Part shown: piece after piece, positions 15,675 to 22,173 of the stretch
Numbering within the stretch: the first letter of the stretch is position 1
Layout of the letters: every line of letters begins with the position of its first letter
NCBI GenBank assembly: GCA_902492185.1
Contig: CABUKY010000016.1
Coordinates: 1-23,098, forward strand
Origin: an uncultured Collinsella sp.
GTDB lineage: Bacteria > Actinomycetota > Coriobacteriia > Coriobacteriales > Coriobacteriaceae
Length of the DNA: 23,098 nucleotides
Direction: 5' to 3'
Translations under genes and position numbers: made by a program
Notes under the pieces: model-generated
Database searches by the model: none
What the model was told of the DNA's origin: nothing
What the model saw: only the letters and a program-made list of their open reading frames with translations

Positions 15675-15717
15675 GGTGGGTATCATGGTTGAACGATCAT
15701 TAGGAGGTTTTCCCTAC

Positions 15718-16485
15718 ATGGAATTGTTTGAGCCGATTCTTCATTTCTTTGAGCAACGGTGGGTCCACAACATCATCTGGGCCGGCATCTTGGTAATAGG
15801 CACCGCCATCGCCACCAAGGTCGTATCCAAGACCCTGCGCCACCTGCTCAACCGCGACGACAACCCGCTTCCGGCATCGAGCATCTTCATCAACATCGCG
15901 CGCGCCGTCATCTGGATGATCGGCGGCAGCTTTATCCTCGACAACTGCTTTGGCATTAACGCAAACGCCCTCGTCGCCGCTCTTGGCGTCGGCGGCATCG
16001 CCATCTCGCTCGGCTTTCAGGACACTCTCTCAAACCTCATCGGCGGCATGCAGGTGACCTTTATGGGCATCATCAAGCCCGGCGACAATATCGAGGTCGG
16101 TGGCGTATCGGGCGTGGTCCAAGACATCACCTGGCGTCATACGACCATCGAGGACGCCTGCGGGCAGACCATCATCGTCCCCAACTCAAATATCTCCAAG
16201 AACACGCTCGTGCACCTCATGCCCTTTGGGCGTGTGGCTGTGCCCGTTGCCGTAAAGGACACGTCCAAGTGGGCCTCGCTCGACGCACTGGCAGACGAGC
16301 TGACCAGCGCCACCAAGGCCGCCGTGCTTCCCATCTCGTGCTTTGACAAGGAGCCCTACGTGCTCTTTAGCGAGATCGGCGACTTTGGCATCAAGGGCAA
16401 GATCATCTTCATCGTCAGTGACGACAGCACCACCTTCACGGCAGCCGACGCCTGCATCCGCGCCATCGCCCCCATCATCGCCTAA
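15718..16485 (+). CDS. MscS-family mechanosensitive channel
   Basis: This 255-aa inner-membrane protein is a short MscS-type channel that would release solutes on hypo-osmotic shock. Two N-terminal hydrophobic segments precede the pore-lining TM3, visible as Ala/Gly-rich LVAALGVGGIAISLGFQDTL. The conserved beta-domain entry follows (GMQVTFMGIIKPGDNIEVGG), then TWRHTTIEDACG and VPNSNISKN. ATG 15718 is preceded by AGGAGG at 10 nt; the upstream in-frame Met codons lack a ribosome binding site and would precede the expected N-terminus. The stop codon is built into the following terminator. It is close to E. coli MscS in layout, but the C-terminal cage part is shorter. Confidence 0.92.
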   Translation: MELFEPILHFFEQRWVHNIIWAGILVIGTAIATKVVSKTLRHLLNRDDNPLPASSIFINIARAVIWMIGGSFILDNCFGINANALVAALGVGGIAISLGFQDTLSNLIGGMQVTFMGIIKPGDNIEVGGVSGVVQDITWRHTTIEDACGQTIIVPNSNISKNTLVHLMPFGRVAVPVAVKDTSKWASLDALADELTSATKAAVLPISCFDKEPYVLFSEIGDFGIKGKIIFIVSDDSTTFTAADACIRAIAPIIA

Positions 16486-16523
16486 ACCACCACAAAGGGG
16501 ACAGGCACCTTTGTGGTGGTTTT
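16484..16523 (+). terminator. intrinsic terminator of the MscS gene, REP-like loop
   Basis: AAACCACCACAAAGG (16484-16498) pairs perfectly over 15 bp with 16508-16522; the loop is GGACAGGCA. The last two bases of the TAA stop form the stem base. The core AAAGGGGACAGGCACCTTT is the recurrent element. Confidence 0.87.
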
Positions 16524-16548
16524 CATTCGTGGTACCATGGTTTATATA
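16521..16548 (+). promoter_or_regulatory. putative promoter of the ParB-like/BMP operon
   Basis: TTTCAT (16521-16526) and TATATA (16543-16548) are 16 bp apart. The -10 is good and the -35 is weak. The region directly follows the preceding terminator, so a separate promoter is needed here. Confidence 0.45.
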
Positions 16549-16563
16549 GTTGTTTAAACGACT
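16548..16563. promoter_or_regulatory. 16-bp near-palindrome at the start point, candidate operator
   Basis: AGTTGTTTAAACGACT is symmetric except for one base pair (T/G at the fourth and thirteenth positions). It touches the -10 element and ends 14 nt before the gene start. This is where a repressor would act. Confidence 0.45.
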
Positions 16564-16577
16564 AAGGGAGCAACATC

Positions 16578-18494
16578 ATGGAAGAGGCCTACCGTCAAGC
16601 ACGCAAGCGCGGCGAGCAAGGACGTCGCCGCGCCATTAGCCAAAGCGAGCATCCATACCTTACGGACCTCGACAGTTTGGTTGCTCAGCTCCCCTTAGGT
16701 CAGCGAGAGAGCGTCGGCCTAAGGGATATTCCGCTCGAAATGGTCGTCGGCACGGTCACCAAGGGCCGTCAGTCCGCCTTTTCATGCAACTTCATGCCCC
16801 TGCTGCCGTTTAACACCGAGTTCGCCCGCAAGTGGTCCAACCTCTACGACATCCAGGTAACCGAGGGCTATCGCGACCCCATCATCGTCACCGAGTTCAT
16901 GCATCGGTTCTATGTCCAGGAAGGCAACAAGCGCGTCAGTGTCCTCAAATTCCTGGACGCTCCAACGGTTTCGGCTAAGGTCACCCGTCTCTACCCTGGC
17001 AAATGGGATTCCGTCGAAAGCCGCCTGTACGGTGAGTTCTGCGCGTTTTGGCGTGTCTGTCCCCTATACGAGATCGAGTTCTCGCGTGAGGGAAGCTACG
17101 AAACACTCGCCAAGATGCTCGGTCAGAACCTTATCGAAAAATGGCCGCAGAAAAAGGTCGACTACCTGCGCCACACCTTCCTGCTCTTTAAGCGCGCCTA
17201 CCTTCGCGCGGGCGGCGACCACCTGGACATCACGCCCGCCGACGCCATGCTCGTATACCTCAATGTGTACAACCAGGACCGCCTGCTAGATACGCCGACG
17301 GACATCGTCGTAAACCGCCTGTGCAAGATCTGGCGCGAGCTGGTCATCGCCGGGAAAAGTGACGAGGACAAGGTCGATCTTGTCGAAGCACCGAGCGTCG
17401 ATGAGGAGGAGTCGCCCGCCAAATCCACCTCCGGCGTGCTCAACTTCTTTATGGGCAAGACCGTCTATTCGGCGGCCAACCCCCTGCGCATCGCCTTTAT
17501 CCATGAGTTCCCCTGTGCGACGTCGAGCTGGGACAGCCTACACGACCAAGGGCGTCAGTATCTCGATGAGCACTTTGGCGGTATCGTGCGCACCGAGGCG
17601 TTCGAGGACTGTCACGATCCGGACGTGTTCTACGCCGCCGTGGAAACGGCTGTCAAACATGGAGCTAACGTCATCTTCTCGACCTCGCATCGCCTGATGG
17701 AATATACGCTCAGGGCTGCCGTTGAGTATCCCCGGGTTCGGTTCCTTAACTGTTCTATCGGCCTTCCCCACCAAAGCGTCCGTTCGTACTTTGGCAAGAT
17801 GTACGAGGCCAAGTTTCTCCTGGGCGCCCTTGCCGCCAGCATGGCGGACAACCACCGCATCGGGTACCACGCGTCGGTCTTCGCCTCGGGCGCACTCAGC
17901 GAGATCAACGCCTTTGCGATTGGCGCCTCGCTGCTCGACCCCCGTGCGCAAATTATCCTGACTTGGGGCGATGTGCCCGCCGGAGGCCTTGCCGAGGCCA
18001 TGTGCCGAGAAGGTGTAAGCGTTATGACCGGCGCCGACATGTCAAAGTCGCTCGAAGACCCCACGGCCTACGGACTTCACCGCCTGGTCGATGGCAAGGT
18101 TACCGGCATTGCCATGCCGGTATGGAACTGGGGCCGATACTACGAGCTTATCGTGCGAAGTCTGCTGCATGGCACCTGGGATGAGACCAGTGACGCCAGC
18201 CAGGTTCGCGCCGTCAACTACTGGTACGGCATGAGCTCGGGCGTTATCGACATTCGCTACGCTCCAGGCCTGCCCTATCAGACGCGCAAGCTTGTTCAGC
18301 TCCTCCGCAATGGCATCGTCGAGGGCTCCATCAATCCATTTGGCGGCGAGCTCCATAGCCAAGACGGCGTGGTGCAGATCGAGGGCTTTCCCCCACTGCC
18401 GAGCACGCAAATCGTCGAGATGGACTGGCTGGCCGACAACGTGGTGGGCACCATTCCGCAGCCCAAAGATGAACCGAAGGTCCGCGCCCTATGA
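16578..18494 (+). CDS. cytoplasmic ParB-like / BMP (PnrA-type) fusion protein
   Basis: This 638-aa protein has two parts. The N-terminal half contains a ParB/sulfiredoxin-like stretch at about 100-126 (DPIIVTEFMHRFYVQEGNKR), where EGNKRV takes the place of the GxRR-type motif, followed by a helical region to 260. An acidic Ser-rich linker (260-285) leads to a BMP-family periplasmic-binding domain from 303 to about 625: RIAFIHEFP, SWDSLHDQGRQYLDEHFGG, ANVIFSTSHRLMEYTL, YFGKMYEAKFLLGALAA, SEINAFAIGA, WNWGRYYELI. BMP proteins such as PnrA bind purine nucleosides outside the cell, but here there is no signal peptide or lipobox, so the domain should work inside. It overlaps the next gene by 4 nt. 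AGGGAG lies 7 nt before the ATG. I infer a nucleoside-type ligand sensor; its output is unknown. Confidence 0.85.
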   Translation: MEEAYRQARKRGEQGRRRAISQSEHPYLTDLDSLVAQLPLGQRESVGLRDIPLEMVVGTVTKGRQSAFSCNFMPLLPFNTEFARKWSNLYDIQVTEGYRDPIIVTEFMHRFYVQEGNKRVSVLKFLDAPTVSAKVTRLYPGKWDSVESRLYGEFCAFWRVCPLYEIEFSREGSYETLAKMLGQNLIEKWPQKKVDYLRHTFLLFKRAYLRAGGDHLDITPADAMLVYLNVYNQDRLLDTPTDIVVNRLCKIWRELVIAGKSDEDKVDLVEAPSVDEEESPAKSTSGVLNFFMGKTVYSAANPLRIAFIHEFPCATSSWDSLHDQGRQYLDEHFGGIVRTEAFEDCHDPDVFYAAVETAVKHGANVIFSTSHRLMEYTLRAAVEYPRVRFLNCSIGLPHQSVRSYFGKMYEAKFLLGALAASMADNHRIGYHASVFASGALSEINAFAIGASLLDPRAQIILTWGDVPAGGLAEAMCREGVSVMTGADMSKSLEDPTAYGLHRLVDGKVTGIAMPVWNWGRYYELIVRSLLHGTWDETSDASQVRAVNYWYGMSSGVIDIRYAPGLPYQTRKLVQLLRNGIVEGSINPFGGELHSQDGVVQIEGFPPLPSTQIVEMDWLADNVVGTIPQPKDEPKVRAL

Positions 18495-19201
18495 AAATCC
18501 TTGCCATAGCCGATACCGAAGAACGATGCCTATGGGAGTGCTTTCGCAAGGAGCGCTTTGAGGGTGTCGACCTGATTTTGTCCGCTGGCGATTTGGACCC
18601 GGACTATCTTGAGTTTTTGGTCACAGTCATCAACAAACCGCTCATCTACGTGCGCGGCAATCACGATGATCGCTACGCACGTCATGCGCCGGGCGGCTGT
18701 ATCTGTGTCGAAGACACCGTGTACGTGTATCGCGGCGTCCGCATTGCGGGGCTTGGCGGCTCCATGCGCTACCGAGACGGCGCCAACATGTACACCGAGC
18801 GCGAGATGGCCAAGCGCGTGCGAAAGCTGTCCCGCAAAGTGAAGATGGTCGGCGGCTGCGACATATTGCTCACCCATGCGCCCGCCGCCGGCGTGGGCGA
18901 TCTGGACGATCTGCCACATCGAGGATTCGAATGCTTTAACACAGCGCTCGAGTCCTGGAATCCCGACTACATGGTGCACGGGCATGTGCACCAATGCTAT
19001 GGTCGCGACTTTCAACGTGAGCGTCAGCACGCATGCGGGGCAACGATCATCAACGCCTGCGGCTATACGCAGTTTGAGCTGGACGAAGCGCGCTACCCCA
19101 TCCGTGGCTGGCAGGCAGCCTGGCTCAATTCGCAAACCATGCGTCGCGAACTCAAGCGCCACGAGGCTATCGAGTCCTCAACCGCTAGAACACCCTGGTA
19201 A
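18491..19201 (+). CDS. calcineurin-like metallophosphoesterase
   Basis: This 236-aa cytoplasmic protein has the metallophosphoesterase motif set: IADTE at 6-10, GDLD at 33-36, GNHD at 56-59, LTHAP at 127-131 and HGHVH at 163-167. These ligands bind two metal ions and hydrolyse phosphomono- or diesters. The first motif is normally D-x-H; here it is D8-T9-E10, so one metal ligand is changed, as in some divergent subfamilies. The ATG overlaps the upstream stop (ATGA), so it is translationally coupled to the BMP-fusion gene and very likely works with it, perhaps on a nucleotide or cyclic nucleotide. The C-terminal 40 residues are charged and less conserved-looking. Confidence 0.9.
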   Translation: MKILAIADTEERCLWECFRKERFEGVDLILSAGDLDPDYLEFLVTVINKPLIYVRGNHDDRYARHAPGGCICVEDTVYVYRGVRIAGLGGSMRYRDGANMYTEREMAKRVRKLSRKVKMVGGCDILLTHAPAAGVGDLDDLPHRGFECFNTALESWNPDYMVHGHVHQCYGRDFQRERQHACGATIINACGYTQFELDEARYPIRGWQAAWLNSQTMRRELKRHEAIESSTARTPW

Positions 19202-19240
19202 CCACCTTAAAGGGGGCACTGTCCCCTTTAAGGTGGTTTT
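19200..19240 (+). terminator. intrinsic terminator of the BMP/phosphoesterase operon, REP-like loop
   Basis: AACCACCTTAAAGGGG (19200-19215) pairs perfectly over 16 bp with 19223-19238, followed by TT. The loop GCACTGT is the inverse-complement form of the GACAG loops at 15.45 and 16.50 kb. The TAA stop codon supplies the first two stem bases. Confidence 0.87.
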
Positions 19241-19251
19241 AACGCGATAGC

Positions 19252-19290
19252 AAGAAACCCGGTCCTGCACGAGACAGAACCGGGTTTCTT
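19252..19290 (-). terminator. terminator hairpin after rplA (possibly bidirectional)
   Basis: AAGAAACCCGGT (19252-19263) pairs with ACCGGGTTTCTT (19279-19290); pairing continues inward for three more base pairs after one mismatch. It lies between the convergent phosphoesterase and rplA genes and ends in T-rich sequence on both strands. Confidence 0.8.
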
Positions 19291-19326
19291 TAGCAATGCT
19301 TGCTTTGCTCAGGCAGTAACCATTAG

Positions 19327-20034
19327 TTACTCAGCCAGGAAGTCACGCTGGATAGCGGGATCGACCTTGACGCCAGGGCCCATGGTGGAAGACACGGAGA
19401 TGGACTTAACGTACTTGCCCTTAGCAGAAGCGGGCTTGACGCGCAGGATCTCGGTGTACAGGGCAGCGTAGTTCTCGACGAGCTGCTGCTCGGAGAAGGA
19501 CTTCTTGCCCAGGGGCACGTGGCAGATGCCGTAGCGGTCGGCGCGATACTCAACGCGGCCGGCCTTGAGCTCGGAGACCATCTTGGCGACGTCCATGGTC
19601 ACGGTACCGAGCTTAGGGTTCGGCATGAGGCCACGGGGACCAAGGATCTTACCGATGCGGCCAACCTTGGCCATCATGTTCGGCGTAGCGATAGCGGCGT
19701 CGAAGTTGATCTCGCCCTTCTGGATCTGGGCGACGAGCTCGTCGGAACCGATGATGTCGGCGCCGGCAGCCTCGGCCTCGCGGGCCTTCTCGCCCTCGGC
19801 GAAGACGGCAACACGAATGGTCTTGCCGGTGCCGTGGGGCAGGGAGATGGAGCCGCGGATGTTCTGGTCGGCCTTACGAGTATCGACGCCCAGACGGAAG
19901 TGGGCCTCGACGGTCTCGTCGAACTTGGCGGTGTCGAGCTCCTTGATGAGCTTGGCAGCCTGAAGGGGGGTGTAGAGCGTGGCGCGGTCGATCTTCTCGG
20001 CAGCGGCATTATAGCTCTTACCATGCTTAGCCAT
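19327..20034 (-). CDS. rplA: 50S ribosomal protein L1
   Basis: This 235-aa protein is L1, which binds 23S rRNA at the E-site stalk and represses its own operon. Typical segments are MAKHGKSYNAAAEKID, FDETVEAHFRLGVD, GTGKTIRVAVFAEG, the signature GKILGPRGLMPNPKLGTVT, and the GCRVEYR-like KAGRVEYRADRYG. ATG 20034 is chosen because AGGAGG lies 8 nt upstream; a second in-frame ATG at 20040 would be only 2 nt from it. It is the last gene of the block and is followed by a terminator. Confidence 0.97.
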   Translation of the reverse strand: MAKHGKSYNAAAEKIDRATLYTPLQAAKLIKELDTAKFDETVEAHFRLGVDTRKADQNIRGSISLPHGTGKTIRVAVFAEGEKAREAEAAGADIIGSDELVAQIQKGEINFDAAIATPNMMAKVGRIGKILGPRGLMPNPKLGTVTMDVAKMVSELKAGRVEYRADRYGICHVPLGKKSFSEQQLVENYAALYTEILRVKPASAKGKYVKSISVSSTMGPGVKVDPAIQRDFLAE

Positions 20035-20151
20035 GTGCATTACCTCCTGTGGTTAAACGGGCACGAGCCCTCCCACATCGTATCGTGTGCCCTATTGCAC
20101 ACATTTAACGGGCGCCCCGGTTGGAGCACCCGTCGTTACCAAAAGAAATCG

Positions 20152-20580
20152 CTACTCAGCGATGGTGACGCCCATGGAACGGGCGGTACCGGCGATGATC
20201 TTCTTGGCGGCGTCAATGTCGTTGGCATTGAGGTCCGGCATCTTGATCTCGGCGATCTTGGTGAGCTGCTCCTGGGAGAGCTGACCAACCTTGTCGGCCT
20301 GGGGCTTAGCGGAACCAGACTTGAGGTTCAGCTCCTTCTTGATGAGGTGAGCCGCCGGCGGGGTCTTGGTGATGAAGGAGAAGGACTTATCCTCGAAGAC
20401 AGTGATCTCAACGGGGATGATGTCGCCCTTCTTGTCCTGCGTCTCGGCGTTAAAGGCCTGGCAGAACTGCATGATGTTCACGCCAGCTGCGCCCAGGGCG
20501 GGGCCGACGGGAGGAGCGGGGTTAGCTGCACCAGCAGGAATCTGGAGCTTAATGACGTTGGCAACCTTCTTCTCAGCCAT
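20152..20580 (-). CDS. rplK: 50S ribosomal protein L11
   Basis: This 142-aa protein is L11 of the GTPase-associated centre, which also binds thiostrepton and is needed for RelA activation. Marks are KLQIPAGAANPAPPVGPALG, VNIMQFCQAFNAET and ITVFEDKSFSFITKTPPAAHLI; the C-terminal domain ends SMGVTIAE. ATG 20580 has AAAGGA 6 nt upstream; an in-frame ATG at 20586 touches the Shine-Dalgarno and is rejected. The 118 nt between rplK and rplA hold only the rplA ribosome binding site as far as I can see. Confidence 0.97.
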   Translation of the reverse strand: MAEKKVANVIKLQIPAGAANPAPPVGPALGAAGVNIMQFCQAFNAETQDKKGDIIPVEITVFEDKSFSFITKTPPAAHLIKKELNLKSGSAKPQADKVGQLSQEQLTKIAEIKMPDLNANDIDAAKKIIAGTARSMGVTIAE

Positions 20581-20700
20581 GGTCATTCCTTTCGAATCAC
20601 GAGTGTGAAGTACTTGCTATATCGTAAGCACGCACGTGTTAGAAGCACTCCTGAGATGAGCAGTCACAGAAGAAGCACGCTCGCGCGAACGGACGAAAAC

Positions 20701-21237
20701 TTAAGCGATGACAGCGACCTGGTTAAAGTCGAGCTCGACCGGCGTCTCGCGGCCAAAGATCATCAGCGTGACCTTGAGCTTGCCTGCCTCGGTGTTAACC
20801 TCGGAGACCTTGCCATCAAAGTCGGTAAGCGGGCCATCGGTGACGCGGACGGACGTACCGACCTCAATATCGACCGACGTACGCTTGGGCGAATCGCCCT
20901 TACCGGGACGACGAGTCATCTTATTGTACTCGTCGCGGGAAAGCGGAGCGGGCTTGCCGTTGCCGCCCAGGAAACCGGTGACACCGGGCGTGTTGCGAAC
21001 ACACGTCCACGCATCGTCATCCATCTCCATGCGAACCAGGACATAACCCGGGAAGATTTTAGAATCCTTGGTCTCGCGCTTGCCACCCTCTTTGATCTCG
21101 GTGACGCGCTCCATAGGAATCTCGATATCAAAGATACGGTCCTGCATGCCCATGGTCTCGATGCGATGCTCGAGATCGGACTTAACGCGGTTCTCGTATC
21201 CAGAGTAAGTATGAACGACGTACCAACGCTTAGACAT
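20701..21237 (-). CDS. nusG: transcription termination/antitermination factor NusG
   Basis: This 178-aa protein binds RNA polymerase, links it to ribosomes via S10 and assists Rho. The NGN domain spans about residues 1-110 (RWYVVHTYSGYENRVKSDLE, FPGYVLVRMEMDDDAW, VRNTPGVTGFLGG). The KOW domain follows (GTSVRVTDGPLTDFDGKVSEV), ending VELDFNQVAVIA. Its ATG is 3 nt after the secE stop, the usual secE-nusG coupling. A gap of about 115 bp to rplK follows and may contain a second promoter, but I could not identify one with confidence. Confidence 0.97.
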   Translation of the reverse strand: MSKRWYVVHTYSGYENRVKSDLEHRIETMGMQDRIFDIEIPMERVTEIKEGGKRETKDSKIFPGYVLVRMEMDDDAWTCVRNTPGVTGFLGGNGKPAPLSRDEYNKMTRRPGKGDSPKRTSVDIEVGTSVRVTDGPLTDFDGKVSEVNTEAGKLKVTLMIFGRETPVELDFNQVAVIA

Positions 21238-21240
21238 GGT

Positions 21241-21579
21241 TTAGCCCCTCAATCCGGAGAACAGAGCAAGAGCCTCGCCAAAGCCAGCATCGAGCAGAGC
21301 GATGACGACGCCGACGACGACCAGAGAAGCGCAAACGACGACCGAGTAGTTCACGAGCTCCTTCTTATCGGGCCACGTGACACGCTTCATCTCGGACTTC
21401 ACCGAAGCGAAATACTTCTTGGTGCGGGCGAAGAAGCCAGGCTTCTCGTTCTTCTTGGACTTCGCAGCCTTCTCGCTCTTCTTGGCAACGGCCTTCTTGG
21501 CCTCAACCTTGGAGTTGGCGGCAGCGTTGTTGGCAGGCGCCTGCTGCTGTGCCTTCTTCTTGTTCTTCTTGTTGGCCAT
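21241..21579 (-). CDS. secE: preprotein translocase subunit SecE
   Basis: This 112-aa protein is the single-span form of SecE, which clamps SecY in the translocon. The conserved amphipathic segment is VKSEMKRVTWPDKKELVNYS (about 60-79), followed by one hydrophobic helix (VVVCASLVVVGVVIALL). The first 45 residues are an Ala/Lys/Asn-rich, probably disordered extension, longer than in many bacteria. GGAGGT lies 7 nt before the ATG. Confidence 0.95.
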   Translation of the reverse strand: MANKKNKKKAQQQAPANNAAANSKVEAKKAVAKKSEKAAKSKKNEKPGFFARTKKYFASVKSEMKRVTWPDKKELVNYSVVVCASLVVVGVVIALLDAGFGEALALFSGLRG

Positions 21580-21618
21580 TTGGGTTACCTCCGCGCAATG
21601 CGCTTATACATGAGTAAA

Positions 21619-21646
21619 CCGTAAGCCCCCAAATGGGAGCTTACGG
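21619..21646 (-). terminator. hairpin between tRNA-Trp and secE; possible attenuator or processing site
   Basis: CCGTAAGC plus CCC pairs with GGG plus GCTTACGG across a 4-nt loop, with one internal mismatch (21619-21630 with 21635-21646). On the minus strand TTTACTC follows. It begins 9 nt after the tRNA 3' end, so it may end part of the transcripts or guide 3' maturation. Confidence 0.5.
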
Positions 21647-21655
21647 AATAATGAC

Positions 21656-21731
21656 TGGCACGCCAGGAAGGACTCGAACCCTCAACACTCGGTTTTGGAG
21701 ACCGATGCTCTACCAATTGAACTACTGGCGT
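21656..21731 (-). tRNA. trpT: tRNA-Trp (anticodon CCA)
   Basis: The minus strand folds as a complete cloverleaf. Acceptor ACGCCAG pairs with CTGGCGT, the D-loop is TTCAATTGGTAGAG, the anticodon arm TCGGT/ACCGA holds loop CTCCAAA with anticodon CCA, and the T-arm is GAGGG-TTCGAGT-CCTTC. Discriminator G and the 3' CCA are encoded. Its position between rpmG and secE is the conserved one in Actinomycetota and Bacillota. Confidence 0.97.
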
Positions 21732-21744
21732 ATGTAACTAGAGA

Positions 21745-21894
21745 CTAGCGAGTCTCTTTGTGCAGCGTGTGGTGGCGGCACCAGGGGCAATACTTCTTGA
21801 TCTCCATACGATCAGGCATGGTCGACTTGTTCTTGGTGGTCGTATAGTTGCGGCGCTTGCACTCAGTGCACGCAAGAGTAACTAGAGTACGCAT
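21745..21894 (-). CDS. rpmG: 50S ribosomal protein L33
   Basis: This 49-aa protein is too short for most ORF filters but is clearly L33. It begins MRTLVTLACTECKRRNYTTT and ends PDRMEIKKYCPWCRHHTLHKETR in outline. Both CxxC pairs (CTEC and CPWC) are intact, so this is the zinc-binding (C+) form rather than a zinc-independent paralogue. AAAGG and AGGA lie in front of the ATG. The stop is 13 nt before the tRNA-Trp 5' end. Confidence 0.96.
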   Translation of the reverse strand: MRTLVTLACTECKRRNYTTTKNKSTMPDRMEIKKYCPWCRHHTLHKETR

Positions 21895-21939
21895 GTATCC
21901 TGAACCTTTCATATCCGCCCCGTACGGGCACGAGTTGTT

Positions 21940-21969
21940 ACTTTATCAGCTCTACGTAAGTGCTGTCAA
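21940..21969 (-). promoter_or_regulatory. strong promoter of the rpmG-trpT-secE-nusG block
   Basis: On the minus strand a perfect TTGACA (21969-21964) is followed by the -10 region GATAAAGT. Taking TAAAGT gives an 18-bp spacer and taking GATAAA gives 16. The start point lies about 40 nt before the rpmG ATG. Confidence 0.75.
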
Positions 21970-21991
21970 TGAAAACCTTGAATCAATTGGT

Positions 21992-22040
21992 TCTCGCTGG
22001 ATCCATTCATATTTGGAACACATCAATGAAGCCAGCGAGA
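21992..22040. repeat. 9-bp inverted repeat upstream of the rpmG promoter
   Basis: TCTCGCTGG (21992-22000) and CCAGCGAGA (22032-22040) are exact inverted repeats. An inner TTCAT/ATGAA pair could extend the stem after a bulge. It lies between the tuf terminator and the rpmG promoter; its role is not evident. Confidence 0.45.
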
Positions 22041-22111
22041 TCTAATCGACGGTGCACTCAGGACCATTATCGATCCTCTCGACACCAGCAACGGCTCAAT
22101 ATCCATTGCAG

Positions 22112-22146
22112 AAAAGAACCCGGCACCCATATAAGTGCCGGGTTCT
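22112..22146 (-). terminator. intrinsic terminator of tuf
   Basis: On the minus strand AGAACCCGGCAC pairs perfectly over 12 bp with GTGCCGGGTTCT (22115-22126 with 22135-22146) around an 8-nt loop and runs into TTTTC. It starts 27 nt after the tuf stop codon. Confidence 0.92.
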
Positions 22147-22173
22147 CTAAGTCAGCTATATCAGAGAGCTAAT

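Noticed and set aside
19519..21624. Long plus-strand frame (701 codons) opposite rplA, rplK, nusG and secE
   Set aside because: The minus-strand genes are certain; the frame crosses several gene boundaries and its product is Leu/Gly/Asp-rich shadow sequence.
21848..22172. Two short plus-strand frames in the rpmG-tuf gap
   Set aside because: They overlap rpmG antisense, its promoter and the tuf terminator, and have no ribosome binding site.
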